64,000 nt of DNA from contig JAWPGT010000010.1 in NCBI GenBank assembly GCA_034638255.1, positions 310,001-374,000 of the forward strand, given 5' to 3'. The stretch comes from Coprinus comatus. Taxonomy: Eukaryota > Basidiomycota > Agaricomycetes > Agaricales > Agaricaceae. Position 1 is the first letter of the stretch. Each line of letters begins with the position of its first letter. The position numbers were made by a program, and so were the translations under genes. This document shows, piece by piece, positions 33,967 to 46,317 of this stretch. A model generated the notes under the pieces. The model was not told the DNA's origin. It made no database searches and was given only the letters and a program-made list of their open reading frames with translations.

Positions 33967-36900
33967 TATGGTGCAGAGCACTTAGTCACCGACTATTTTG
34001 TACAACGGCGAAATTGAAAGTTGATCAACTTTGAGTGTATTATATAATCAAAAAAATAATTAAAATATACCAATAACTTGAAAGCTTCATCTACTATCGA
34101 AAACATTGCTTTATACCAATGGGAAAGCGCACCAGGAAGGCCAATAAAGCTGGTGCATCACGAGCACGAGCTTTTCGTCACCCTCAGTCCATTTCTAATC
34201 CTACACCCAATCCTCAAATTTCGTCTACTTCACAATCAGTGATTCAGGTTGATAGTAGTGAAGATGAAAACATACACCCTGAAATCATTGAAATAGATAG
34301 CTCTGATGAGGATGCTACTTTTTGGAATGGAGGTGTAAATCACTGCATGTCCGAGGATGAGTGGGAGCTTAGTGAATGGTCTGATGATGATAATTTGATT
34401 GATGAGGATAAAGATGATCTTGAGGAGCTTGGTTGGAGGCGGTTGGTTTTGGGATTCAATAAGGACATGGAGTCGGATATAGAGGATGGTGATGATACTT
34501 TGTATCAAGCTGAGGATGAAGAACCTGAAGAACCAATTGTTAACAAGAGTAATGCTTTTTCAATATTAATGCAAAAGAAAACCACAAAAGAATGGAAAAA
34601 AGCGGAGGAGAAGCGAGGTCCATATAGTGGGAACTCTGGGAGAAACAAGAGAGAGATCAGATTGGCTCTTGAAAGGAAAGAGGAAGTAGATTCTGTGGCT
34701 CGAAAGGGGTAAGTATGTTAAAATCTCAAAAATATGTTAGTTCTCATATCTTTATAGCAAAACATCGGAATTCTTTCGTTCTTTTTTTGTTTTGAAGCAG
34801 AAGAAAAGCCCAAGCATTCAAGCGAATCCATTAGTCAAGTACAAGAGGGATAGAAGTAGCGATAACGCGATTTATCTGGAAGAAGATTCAGTATCTCATG
34901 TATCTCATGATATTTTTATTGAATCAAACATTGTGGACTTGGTGGTTGATAATGAAGTGTTTCATGGGTTTTTATCTGACAAGTCTGATGAGGGCGAAAT
35001 ATGGGTTGATGATAGTGAAGAGGAAACTGAAAGAGAGGCTGAAGAAATCCTGCACCCATCTGATACTTTTGGAGTTATTCCACCACCAAAGCGAAAGCAT
35101 CGAAAGCTGGAGATTCCTGCCAGAGAAATGCGTCGAAGAGAGAAAGAAAAGAGAGTCCAGAGGATGAGAGATGGATTGATAGTGATTGAAAAGCTTTTTT
35201 CATCAAAAAAAGAAGTTTTTGTTGGTGGAACCAATGGTTTACAAGCTCAACGTGCTTACGCAATACGAAGCTGCTTGAAAATGATAATAAAGAAGGGGAG
35301 ATCTTTAATGGAGGCAGCACAAATTGCTTCTGAAAGTAATGGCTTTAGTAGCAGTTCGTATGGTGGACAAAAAGTACGGTCATGGGTAGCAGCATGGTTA
35401 GACTCTCGAGAGCTTCCAGTATCTGATCGAGGTCGTCATACCAAGATCCACTCACTACTTGATGACCCAGCAATTTGCACTGAGATTCGAGCATTTCTTC
35501 GAAGTAATAAATGGACAGTCAACCCCCAACGACTTATGGAATTTACGAACAATGAATCAATACCTCATATAGTCAAGAATCAACCACATCTTGAGCTATC
35601 ACATGCATTAAAGAGATATTTGGAACTTGAACTATTTCCTCGTATTCAAATGAAGGCTAGTCAAGGGATATCATATCATACAGCAAGACGTTGGTTGTAC
35701 AAAGAAGGTTTCCGCTATACTGCTCAAAAGAAGGCTCTCTATTATGATGGTCATGAACGTGATGATGTTGTGAAGTATCGACAGGAGTATTTTATACCTC
35801 AATTTCGTCAATATCAACATCGCTTGGTAAAATTCAAAGTCGAGAATCCCTTGGAGCGAAATACCCCTCAATTTAGATATGAATGAGCGGCCACTCGTTC
35901 TTGTTGCCCAAGATGAAATGACAGCTCAATGTAATGATGGAAAACAAATGTCATGGATATGGAATGGAGAGCAACCTCTTAAAAAGAAAGGTGCTGGTCG
36001 AGGTCTTCATCAATCAGATGTAGTTGCTTCAACAGTAGGATGGCTCAAGGATGCAAGTCAAACTCTTGAGTATGGGAAAAACTATGATGGATATTGGAAT
36101 GGAGAACTGTTTATCAAACAAGTATGTGGATTTCTATTCTATATACTTAATAATACTGAATTCTGATATCTTTCTGTTATAAAAAGATTACTGAGAGAAT
36201 TATTCCCGCCTTTGAGAAAGCACATCCTCCTGGTTATCAAATGCTGCTCATGGTTGATAACTCACAGGGACATTCTGCATATGCAGAAAATGCTTTACTT
36301 ACCTCTCGTATGAATATGAATCCTGGTGGAAAGCAAGGGCTTCTTCGTGATGGATGGATATTCAAGATGGACGAAAAATCATACAACCTATGGTTTTTTC
36401 TCACAATCACCCCCAGTTTCCAGGACTTCCAAAGGGTATGAAGGTTGTGTTGATGGAACGAGGGCTTTATAAACCAGGAATGAAAAAGGAGTGTACAAAG
36501 AAAAAAGAAGGAAGCAAAAAGTGCTTCTCAGATGGCATTAATTGCTGTGCAAAGACAATTCTCAATCATCAACCCGACTTTATGGAACAAAAATCCCTTA
36601 TTCAAGAGATTGTTGAAGCTAGAGGACACCTTTGCATTATTCTCCCCAAGTTCCATTGTGAGCTTAACTTCATTGAATACTTTTGGGGTGCTGTTAAGCA
36701 GTACTTGCGAGGGCACTGTGATTACACGTTTCCAACACTTCAAGAAAATATGCCATTGGCATTAAACTCAGTGTCTGTGGAGCTTATACGCAAGTGGGAG
36801 CATCGAGTTTGGAGATGGATTGATGCATATGAGAAAAGTCTTGATGCTCGAGAGGCTTTGACACATGTTCAGGCCTTTAGTTCACGCAGATTTGCTTCAC

Positions 36901-37171
36901 ATCGTAGAGTTTCCGAGAAGGTAGCACAAAGTATGGATATACAGGGTCCTTCCTAATATAGTAATCCATCCCATATATAGTAATGCGGCGAAATCTCAAA
37001 TGTATCACTTTTTTATCTCCCTCAATTTTGAAGATATCAAAAATCTGTCTAACCAAATGCTTCATATCGCTAATCTAAGCTATTTGGTTAGAGGGATAAG
37101 AAAAATATTAAGTTGTGGATGTGCTAAATGAGTTGTACAAAATAGTTGGTGACTAAGTGCTCTGCACCATA
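33967..37171 (+). mobile_element. TA-flanked DNA transposon (IS630/Tc1/mariner-like) with 38-bp terminal inverted repeats
   Basis: Inverted repeats of 38 bp with one mismatch lie at 33969-34006 and 37132-37169, starting TGGTGCAGAGCACTTAGTCA at each end. Both are bordered by TA (33967-33968 and 37170-37171), the target duplication of the IS630-Tc1-mariner superfamily. The 3201-bp element contains one transposase gene on the plus strand, broken by frameshifts, so this copy should not be autonomous, although its ends remain intact. The flanking GC/GC bases also match but are read as chance. A second internal inverted repeat (AACCAAATGC...GCTATTTGGTT) lies at about 37051-37090. Confidence 0.85.
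34119..36956 (+). pseudogene. DDE transposase of the TA-flanked element, frameshifted
   Basis: Exons 34119-34710 and about 34759-35880 encode an acidic N-terminal region, a Lys/Arg-rich stretch and a helix-turn-helix-like segment (SYHTARRWLYKEGF). The catalytic part begins VLVAQDEMTAQ at about 35894-35930, followed by MLLMVDNSQGHSAYAENAL at 36241-36297 and PKFHCELNFIEYFWGAVK at about 36646-36700, supplying candidate D, D and E residues. An intron at about 36121-36186 interrupts it. Two frame changes are needed: one at about 35860-35880, and a one-base loss after RDGW at about 36355, where the frame moves to IQDGRKIIQPMVF. Between the second D and the E lie about 140 residues including a Cys-rich insert (KKCFSDGINCCAK), unlike classical Tc1/mariner spacing. 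The catalytic residue assignment is inferred from motif context. Confidence 0.75.
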
Positions 37172-37857
37172 GCACTAGGTGAGAGGACTGTTTTGTCGTT
37201 ATTGTCATCACATGCTCCAAGACGAGCAAGTATGCGTAAGTCCCCAGAGTATTACATATTCGCATGTTCCCGTAACATCTGGATCGTCCTGGCCCTGTTG
37301 CAGGGTGCTCACATGGGGCTTTAATTTATCGTAGTGCGATCATGCATCAATATTTACAACCTTGATGCTCACAGATCGGCGATTCTCTTTGTTATGCTCA
37401 CGAGTAAAACGGGTAGACGCGTCCTGTGGAGAATGCGAATTGGGATATCCGAAATGGGTTATTTAAAGGGGCCATCACCGGTGGTAGAAGAAACTGATGA
37501 AGAATCAATGAATAATACTTATTTTGGGAGCGGGGTTGAATATATATAGAAACAGAATGTTCGAGGGTCTAAGGCCGGATCATGGAAATACAAAATTGTT
37601 CAAGAAAGACGAATATGGTGCGATTAAATTGCAGGACTGCAGGGTGGTGGTTGGATACGTGTCCTAGCTCTCGACATGTGTATAGAAAAGGTTGACAATG
37701 TAGGCAATATTCTGGGGAAGTAGTAGACGGGCCGAAGATGACCGATAGAAATGGTGTGAAAGACCGGAGAATCGGCAGGACCTACCTAACGGGGATATCA
37801 CTCTTGGCGCGTGACCCGAGGGTATATAATGCTGGATCTTTGGTTTTCTGGACGATG
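37172..37857. other. Intergenic, 0.7 kb, with TATA-like element
   Basis: No gene is supported. A TATA-like sequence (TATATAAT, 37823-37830) lies about 30 bp before the chosen start of the F-box gene. An in-frame upstream ATG at 37738 would add 39 residues of poor coding quality and is not preferred. Confidence 0.4.
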
Positions 37858-40215
37858 ATGTCTGTCACCGTTGAGTATCAATATCCTCCAGAGCTTCTCG
37901 ACACTATTTGCTCGCACGTCTTTGTTGCTGGCTGTCCTCCACTCGAATCCTCTCTAGACCCTCTTATTCCAACTACCAATGGCGTACCTGTCGCTCAACC
38001 CTCTTCCACCCCACCCGCTTACTGGCCCGAGCCCCTCGTTCGTCAGACTTTGGCCAGTCTCTGCCTCACCAATCATACCTGGTACGAGGCTGCTAAGCCA
38101 TACCTATGGAAACAGTACGTTTATACTCTAGTGCAGCAGCAAACACTAAGTTTCATTTCTAGTCTTGAAGTCCGTCTCCCTCGTAATTGGCTTTCCCTAG
38201 TCGAAGAGATCGCCTGGAACTATGAAGAGGAAACTGTCGACTCTGTCATGGCTAAAACAATTCAGAATGCTGCAAAAGCCGTTGCCGATGCACCTACCTT
38301 TGCATCGGACAAAGAGACTGCACAAAAGCTTGAAGCCAGTCTCATGGATTCTTTGGACCTACCTGACAACTCCATTTCTCCAGATTTGCTTTCTCCCATG
38401 CCATCTCGGGATCCTAGTCCCAGGCGCATTCGACCCAAGAGCAAGAGTCCTGCCCGTTGGAAGATTCTTCGCTCTATAAATGCTGCCATTCAGGATGTTT
38501 TGGATATAAGGGCACCGGGAGTTCATGGTGAGCTTTCTGTTTACTGAATTATCTACTGTACTGATGGGATTCTCAGTTCCCACTCCTAATGATCCTCGTC
38601 CGGGTCGATTCATCGAACATCTCGACTTCAATCATTTCCGAACCATTGGTATGCGTCGTTCCATTGAGGAGGGTGTCAACAGTCGATTCGTGACCGGGGA
38701 TCGGGTACAAGCCATACTGAAGGTAAGCCCTGTACCTTGATGTAATCTTACACAATTCTGACTCGATTCATTACAGGAGTTACCTAACTTGACCTCCTTT
38801 GGTGCAACTGAGTACATGGATGGCGCATTGACACTTCCTGTACTCAATGAACTCTTTCTTCGTGGTGCCCCTTCAGGGGGACGCGGAAGGCCTTGTCGTT
38901 CACGTGGTTATTCTGAGTCAGATGTAGAAGAGGAAGACCGCGAGCGAAGAAGGGAATGCAAAGACCTCGAGGCTGTCGATTTGACGGGTTGTGTCAGTGC
39001 TGTCTTCGTCAATGCTTTTGCTGAATTCGTCAATGCTCATCTACTGCCCTCCGAGTCGGAGGAAAATGACGATGAAACCGAGAGCCGTCGCGGCCGTCAT
39101 GCCTCGCGTACATTCGATGAGCCCATTACCTTCCCTGGTCTCAAACGGCTCGGCTTGCGTGGAGTCAAGTCTATTTTACCTCGCTATCTAGACCCATTCC
39201 TCCTGGCGTTCCCAAACCTCACGCACCTCGACCTGTCGGGTACTCGCGTCACCTCCGAAATCTTATGCTCTCTCGGCGAATCCCCTAGCATGCGTCTAAA
39301 GTCTCTCTCACTTGCCAGGTGCATTAGACTTTCTAGCGAGAGTATCCGTGATCTTTTAGTGCAATCTCCAGTGACAAACGAATTACAGGAGCTCAACCTG
39401 TACGGAGACATGACTTATTCTTCCTCGTTGACTGAGGAGGATTTACTGGATATTGTCAAGAAGGCACCGTGCTTTATCAATAATCAACTACAATATCTTG
39501 ATCTCTCCAGTGCTCCAGTGCGTAAGGAAACTTTAGAGGCGTTTAGGCCTCAACCCAAGTTACGCTCTCTCGGGTTATCTTATCTACCTAACCTTGAGCT
39601 GAGGGCCATCCAACGTTTCATGGTCGAAAAGGCAAGCAATGTTGAGATTCTAACATTGATCAATACTTCGACCGAGCTCGATTTGGGACTTCGGTCGAAC
39701 TCTACGTGCACCCCCCGTAGTGCTGTCACTAATTTGCACACTCATCTCATTCGGCCACTCTGCACACCACCCTTCTCCTTTAAACTCACCGAACCTACCA
39801 CTCCGACTGAGCCTCCTACTCGTCTCCGCGTTGTTGAGCTTTCAAGCGTTATGCTAAGCGCTTTAGGTGCCGGTGCTGGATCGTGGCGTATTATCAGGAG
39901 CAAGGGTGGTCGTGGTTGGTACATGGACACCGCTAGTGCATGGTCCGCGGAACCCGGATATGGAGAAGGTAGTGTCTTGAGACGAGACCTGCCACGCACC
40001 CATCCATTCCGAATTGAGATGGAACGTCTATCTGATGCTAATGGTAACGTTAGCAGTGGCATTGGTTGGCATGCTCGTAAGATGGAGGTAAGTTGAACTA
40101 GCCAGCTGTCATAAATGGAAGTGTTAAAAGTGCTGTTTAGGTTCTCCACGGCTATGGTATGCTTGGACGCGAAGATGGGTTATACGGTGCCGTATCTTTT
40201 GCTTATCAAGGATAG
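37858..40215 (+). CDS. F-box/leucine-rich-repeat protein
   Basis: The start MSVTVEYQYPPELLDTICSHVF leads into a degenerate F-box: YPPELLDTI, LASLCLTNHTWYEAAKPYLW. A Ser/Pro/Arg-rich insert follows. The C-terminal half carries leucine-rich repeats (LKRLGLRGVK, LTHLDLSGTRVTSEIL, LKSLSLARCIRLSSESIRDLL in two parts, LQYLDLSSAPV, LRSLGLSYLPNL). Three introns are visible, at about 38529-38575, 38723-38776 and 40088-40140; the last reconnects KMEV to LHGYGMLGREDGLYGAVSF and a TAG at 40213. F-box/LRR proteins are substrate receptors of SCF ubiquitin ligases; the substrate is unknown here. An upstream ATG at 37855 is in frame. The gene is followed on the same strand by the Ca2+ antiporter. Confidence 0.82.
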
Positions 40216-40743
40216 AAGCCACACAGCCATATACTTTCGCGTTGTGTTCAAAATTATCAGTCTACCTCACTTCGAAAGAACAAAAAATACTAATCGTAAT
40301 AATCGTAACTTCACTGGGGGACCTGCTTCTTTTATAAAATAGTCGACTATATGGGGCTATAACAAACATCCTTTCTTTTCGCTCGCTGGTTTTTTGTGTT
40401 GTTATTCGCTGATGCTTTACCCTGTACAAATACTTACAAATACACACTTATTTGAATACTACATGTGAACATTGTCCTTGAAAAATACAGCTCATGCGAG
40501 GTAATTGCGCGAAGCAATGAAGTGTGTTTGAGGCGTGGTACCACAATGGTATATCCTCGTGCACCTTCCTGTATTGCGGGTTTAGGCCAAGTTCAATTAG
40601 ATTTCCTTATGTAGAGTCATTCCATTTAGTTGTCAAGTTCCATCTTTTTTTACACACATCAAGCTTCCTAACAGCTACCCCTTTAAATACCCTATCAGTT
40701 ACTATTACACTCCCACTACTATCTCTCAGTACTAACAACAGCC

Positions 40744-43700
40744 ATGGCGCTTCAATCGATTATTTCCACAGCCACCTCTCATTCTTCTGAACCACACAGA
40801 CAGAAGGATAGGCTCTCCGATGATATTGATAACCATACCATTCATGCCAATGCAAGTATGCTGGATGCTGCGAGCAATGCTGCCACGCTATTGTTGTCGA
40901 ATATCAATCACCCAGGACCGAGAAAAAGGCCAACGCGCAAGTCAGAATCCGATATCGATATCCCAAGTTCTCCAGAAGGCGATGAACCAAGCACTCAAGA
41001 AGATGAACCACCAAGGAGAACAACGGCTCTAACTAGAAGGACCTTGAGTTCTTTGTTTATTCCACCCAAGAAATTAGGCAAATCGCCTAGTTTTTGGAGG
41101 AGCATGCGAGCAGTGATGCTTTCTTCTATATGTGTGTCACCGTCTATCATTGACTCCTATGCGTGTTTTCTAACGCAAATTTTGTTCTGGGAATGTAGGG
41201 CTCAATCTACTATTGGTATTCATACCCATTTCTGTGCGTCTTGTTTTCCAAGCTTGGCTGTTGTGTGTTTTGTTGACGCGTGAGGGTATTAGTGGGCTTT
41301 GAATTTTTCACTAGATCATAACTATCCCAAGAGAGATGCTATCGTTTTCTCAAGTAAGTGAAAGTTATGACCCAAAAACACAAATTGTTTCTCAGTGGGG
41401 TTTTAAAATTCATAATTATAGCTTCTGCCATTGCAATTCTTCCGTTAGCCAAGGTTTGTGGGTCCCTCTCTTGGCAAAATAAACAAAAGGTCTCATAATC
41501 AAACAGTTACTCGGATTTGCCACAGAAGAATTATCTCTAAGAGTAGGACAAACTTTGGCTGGTCTTCTAAACGCAACTTTGGTGAGCCTTTCCCCCATCT
41601 CACCCACGTCCTATCTCACCTACACTGCCTTTCTCATCTCATGTGGGTTTTGGGCTATTTTTAGGGAAATGCGTATGTGATCTTGGCAATTTGATTATCC
41701 GACTGACCTCGATTTTTGGATTCTCTCAGGGTGGAACTCCTGGTCGCAGTATGTGCTCACCATAAATTCCGCGTTACTGATATTCTAAGTCTTTCTCTAG
41801 ATCTTAGCTCTTGTCCAATGTGAACTGCGCATCGTGCAAACCTCATGTAAGTAATTACTTACCACTGGTTCCATCCCTGCGTGTAGCACACGTACATGCA
41901 TTATGAGCACAGGCTCCGCCGGTCTTAGACCACCGAGTTTTAGAAGCATAGAAAGCATGCAGTGCCAACCTTTCGGTCCTGGAAACTTCCCGGTTGTATT
42001 CTGAATGTCTACTAATTAAACATTCACATGTTCTCCGCAGTGGTAGGATCAATTCTTAGCAACCTGTGTAAGTTTTCCATTATTCGCACTTATGCTTATG
42101 GCGGCAATACTGGTATTTATTTATATACTAGTACTAGTATTGGGAATGTGTTTCGTTGCAGGCGGTTACAAGTACAAAGAACAAGGGTTTGGCCAGAGTA
42201 TGACATCCTTTTGCCAAGGTTACTATTTACTGATGTTATCATTTTATTTTTGGATATACAGGCGTATCACAGTTGAATGCTTCACTTTTAACTATTAGTG
42301 TTATTGCTGTGCTTTTACCCGCAGCGTTTCAATTTGGGGCGCACTTGGATGAAGCTACTGAAAGAAGGGAAATTTTGATTGTTAGTCGAGGGGTGAGCCT
42401 AATCATATCATTTTTGTTTTAACGCCAACGTTACCTAGTTCATGGAATTTTTCTAGACAGCAATTTTACTCCTTGCCGGTAAGTTTTGATTATATTACTC
42501 GAATGAAGGATAAATTTGACACTTTGTTTTCCTTCAGGTTATATCGGGTATTTGGCCTTTCAGTTGCGTACTCATTCATCGTTGTTCGATGAGAATCATG
42601 CAGAAATTTTCAAGTCTACTCGTTATGCACGAACGGAGAAAAAAAGGGCTGAGATAAAGAGACGACAACAAATGGAGAGGGAGGCGGAACAAGCGACAAC
42701 TATCTTAAGTCCTGGTAATGGTTTAACTGATGACCCGAGAGTCATGAACCCACAGTCTTGAGTAATAATCCATCAGGGACTAACAATCCTGTTTCATATC
42801 CTCCTGTAACGCTTTCAAGAAATGACGTAGAGAGTGTATCCGTCAACAGTGAGGAATCAGTTGAAGAACCTCAAATGAGCGGTTCGGCTGCATTGATCCT
42901 TCTAGTCGTGGTAACAGCGGTAAGTCGTTGCGTTTAATTGAATCTTGTGTATTTTCACTATTGATGCATTTAAAGTTAACTGGGGTCACGGCGGAATGGC
43001 TTGTTTCTTCGATAGATGGAATGACAGAAAACGGTGTTGTCAGTAAGGAATTCATTGGTATTATTGTTCTCCCCTTTATAGGCAATGCTGCTGGTAAGTG
43101 AGATAGCATAGGCATAGGTTGAGTATTGGTTTTTACAATCCGATTCAGAACATTTTACTGCTGTTACTGTATCTGTCAAAGACAAGCTTACCCTGAGTAC
43201 CAGTATCGCCATTGGGTCCAGTATTGTACGTTTCTATTCATGATGTTTTCACTCGTGAGACCTAATCTAAACACTCTCTAACAGCAAATTGCACTATTTG
43301 TGGTACCGTGAGTCGATTTTTTCTTTGTGCAGTGTAGAAGAATCACTGACGATGTCTTATCACGTCTATGTTTATAGCCTTATCGTAACAATTGGGTGGT
43401 GTGCAGGAAAACCAATGACACTTCTTTTTGATCCCTTCGAGTCAATTTCTCTCTTCCTCGCTGGTAAGTGTCAAAATACTACATTCATAAAATGGTTAAA
43501 ATACTCATTCCACCTACCTTCCTGTGATGTTTAATGTATGCGATTTATGTAGTCTTGACCGTCAACTACGTTGTTCAAGATGGCAGGTCAAATTGGCTTG
43601 AAGGTTATATTCTAATACGTAAGTAGCATACGATCTACATCATTCTTAGTCCTCGATTATTGATACTGAGTGAACACATATATCATCTAGTCCTTTACGC

Positions 43701-43813
43701 TATTCTTGCTCTTAGCTTTTGGTACTACCCTGGTAAGTAACCTTCATCGTCTCATCATTTTTCAAAATACTTACTCAACTGCGTCAATAGGTTCTGAGGT
43801 AATAAGCTGCTGA
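40744..43813 (+). CDS. VCX1: Vacuolar Ca2+/H+ antiporter (CAX/Vcx1 family)
   Basis: A highly split gene of about 15 exons. The N-terminus (MALQSIISTATSHSS) is a hydrophilic Ser/Pro/Arg-rich tail of about 120 residues. Helices follow (WLNLLLVFIPISWALNF, then GFATEELSLRVGQTLAGLLN), and the first alpha-repeat motif TLGNAVELLVAI, whose GNA is supplied by an 8-nt micro-exon at 41665-41672. After LVGSILSNLLLVLGMCFVAGG and several helices comes a charged loop (about 42590-42890). The second alpha-repeat is FIGNAAEHFTAVTV with SIAIGSSIQIALFVVP. The GNxxE glutamates are the expected Ca2+-binding residues. The protein ends YYPGSEVISC. This family moves cytosolic Ca2+ into the vacuole in exchange for protons. 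The hydrophilic N-tail could be autoinhibitory as in plant CAX proteins, which is inference. Confidence 0.88.
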
Positions 43814-44139
43814 AGGTGAAGTTCATAAGGGATACGTTTGATTTCCTGTGATGGTTTAATTTTTCCCCTTTTGCTAATACCATCTTTGAACATATTGTGT
43901 TTATTCTGTTTCATTCAATGCGCCGATGACACAGGTAAGGATATATGGAGGAGATATTGTTCATTCAGAGTATCCAATAAAGCCTCGACAGCATCAGAAT
44001 GATAATGCCATGCCAGTCAAGATGAAAGCTTGCCAATTCCTCGTCGCACCGACATATATGCAGAGTTTTATGGACAGTGAGACCGTGAATCGCAAGTTCA
44101 CAACCGTCATTTATGGTGGAAAGCAAAGATATATTTAGG

Positions 44140-44320
44140 GAGGATGTATTTCTCATTGTGTATTGATATTTTAGGTATAACTTTTTGTCGCTTAATTTTC
44201 CGACCTTGCGTAGGAGTGTTCCAGGTAGAACCAGTGGTGTATCCCTCCTCTTTTTCCTCCTCTTCCATCCCAGCAGGTTTAGCAGACCGCCGGAAGCCTC
44301 CCGGGTGGTGGTTGAGGTTC
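44140..44320 (-). pseudogene. Relic of a FunK1 kinase 3' end
   Basis: Reading the minus strand, about 44300-44165 encodes GGFRRSAKPAGMEEEEKEEG followed by YTTGSTWNTPTQGRKIKRQK and VIPK. This closely matches the C-terminus of the FunK1 gene ending at 18810 (EEEEEKGEKEYTTGSPWNT, then QGRKIKRRKVVP), including near-identical DNA around GGTCGGAAAATTAAGCG. The original stop is changed to AAA. No kinase core was found upstream in the flanking sequence, so this is a short fragment between the convergent antiporter and hydratase genes. Confidence 0.75.
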
Positions 44321-44461
44321 TCCAGCGAGGTGATTTTGTACTAACGCCATATGTATGTATGTCTCGATCACCTTTGCATTAACGTGAATATTTTGTTACA
44401 GCAAAAAGTCCAATTGTGTTTTTTTTTTGTTCTTACATTCCTAGTATAGTACATATAGTAT

Positions 44462-45956
44462 CTATAGCTTAGCTTTTGAGTTATCAACAAGGGTAACTGC
44501 TGCTGCTGCCAAAGCGACAGCATCACGTTCCTTAACTTTGGCAGCTGAAAGAGAGAAGTTATTAGTGAGTAACACAAAACGAGTGTCGATAAACACCCAT
44601 CATAAAAAAAAACTTACTGAAAATGACTTTGTTGCCTTCTTTCCACATCTCAGTGATGATAGTCTCACCGGGGTAAACAACTCCAGCGAATCTATTTCAT
44701 AGGTTTAACTCATGTGTTCAAAGTTATAAATTAAGAGTACTACGTACCGGACTTTGATATCCTTGTAGGGACCATAGGTCTTGAGAACATTCTTAGCGGC
44801 GATACCAAAAGAACATAAGCCATGAAGAATAGGTTGTTCGAAACCACCAATTGCTGCGAATTCAGGAAGGATCTATTTTATTTTCAAAGTTTCAGTATAC
44901 CATTATTACGTCGGAACAACAGCATATTATTGCGTGAGAGGACTGACGTGAAGGGGGTTATAATCACCGCTCAAGCTAAACAGTAGTTAGTTAGTAAACT
45001 AACCAAGGGTAAGAGAAAGATAAAATGCATACCGATAGAGAGCTGCTTGAGAGGTAGTAGTTTTTTCTTCAACAACGGCATCGGGAGCACGTTTAGGAGG
45101 TGTGTTGGGGGAAGTAGCAGCACCACGATCTGGGTATTCCGATATGTAAGTGTAAATTTAACCTTCTTTTTCAAAGTCTTCGTACCTTTTCCAACACGTT
45201 TTCCACCGAAACCACCAGCACCACGATGAAAACTGTAGATTGGTTTTCAAAGATAACTTGTCCAGTAGCTATATCCTTCGTTTCTACGATAACAGTTACC
45301 GCTGCTGCTTTTCCTTTATCAAGGACTTCAAGGAGCCTGAATTGTAGTGTATCAGTTAAATCCCGTTGTCGTTTTTTTTTTTTTGAGAAATAGTTTTTGT
45401 GTACATACCTTGCCTCGCTAACGAGAGATCCACTCACAGGAATAGGAGCTTTAATGTTCAAATATTGTTCACCATGGAGTAATTTCGCCTTTTCATAACA
45501 TATGCATATACATAATTAGCAATTGGGTATAAAAAGAGAAGAAAGGAGAAAAAATATTTCAACACTCACAGGGTTAAAGTTTGGTAACCAATCAAGTGGA
45601 ACACCAGAACTCGCAGCAAATTGAGGAATAACACCAAATGAAGGTAATACTCCAAATTCTTCATCACCTTCATAAGTCCATTGAAGTTCTTTCTCAGTAG
45701 CACCAACACCCAAGTTATACAATATAACGTCCCTCTAATAAAACAAAAAAAAACCGTAAGGTCAGTCCTCCATTCCTTGCTCATAGAACTCATAAACAAG
45801 TAATGAAAAAACGTAAGGTATTTCTCATACAACATCAACCATACATACCTCAGTGTAAGTATAAGGAACAGGATCAGAAATGGTAAGTTTAGCTTCAGCT
45901 ACGAGTGGAGAATCTTCCGGGTCAGCGAAAGCGTTAGGATCTTTGAACTGGGACAT
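44462..45956 (-). CDS. Peroxisomal (3R)-hydroxyacyl-CoA hydro-lyase, hydratase-2 part of MFE-2
   Basis: The gene starts [19 protein letters not shown] and runs through about eight exons to VDNSKAKL. The N-terminal half holds the degenerate hot-dog fold ([57 protein letters not shown]). The C-terminal half holds the hydratase-2 signature [17 protein letters not shown] with catalytic Asp and His, then [17 protein letters not shown]. The last three residues AKL form a PTS1 peroxisome-targeting signal. The enzyme hydrates trans-2-enoyl-CoA to (3R)-hydroxyacyl-CoA in beta-oxidation. In most fungi this is the C-terminal domain of Fox2. Here it is a separate gene with its own start and targeting signal, directly downstream of the dehydrogenase gene on the same strand (361 bp between the AKL stop and this ATG). 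Confidence 0.9.
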
Positions 45957-46317
45957 GATTGTATGGTGTTGGTAGAAGTTGTGTAACCGTGGTTAGGTTA
46001 TATACACGATCAACCCCCATAGCGCTTCTTCTCAAATCACATGCTTCCGGTCTTTTGGGCTTCAAGGTCAAGGTTCTGTCTTGTGAATTTTCGGTTTTCG
46101 GTGATCGCTAAATGGTTAATCAATGACATAGAGTACTTTACTGGCACGAGTTTACCTGCGTACTTGACAGATATAAAAATAAAATTGTCTTTCGAAGGTA
46201 TATGACAAGCAGAAAAAGAAAAAGAAAAATGCGATAAATTATATCAGATAGTAATGACAATGCGGTTTACAGGGAGTAACAACTTCGAAAAAAAAAACAC
46301 ACATCTCAAAAGTAGAA

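Noticed and set aside
37738..37857. N-terminal extension of the F-box protein from ATG 37738
   Set aside because: The extra 39 residues look non-coding and contain a TATA-like sequence; the F-box begins right after ATG 37858.
43926..44138. Plus-strand 70-codon ORF after the antiporter
   Set aside because: No conserved features; it falls in the convergent 3' flank next to the FunK1 relic.
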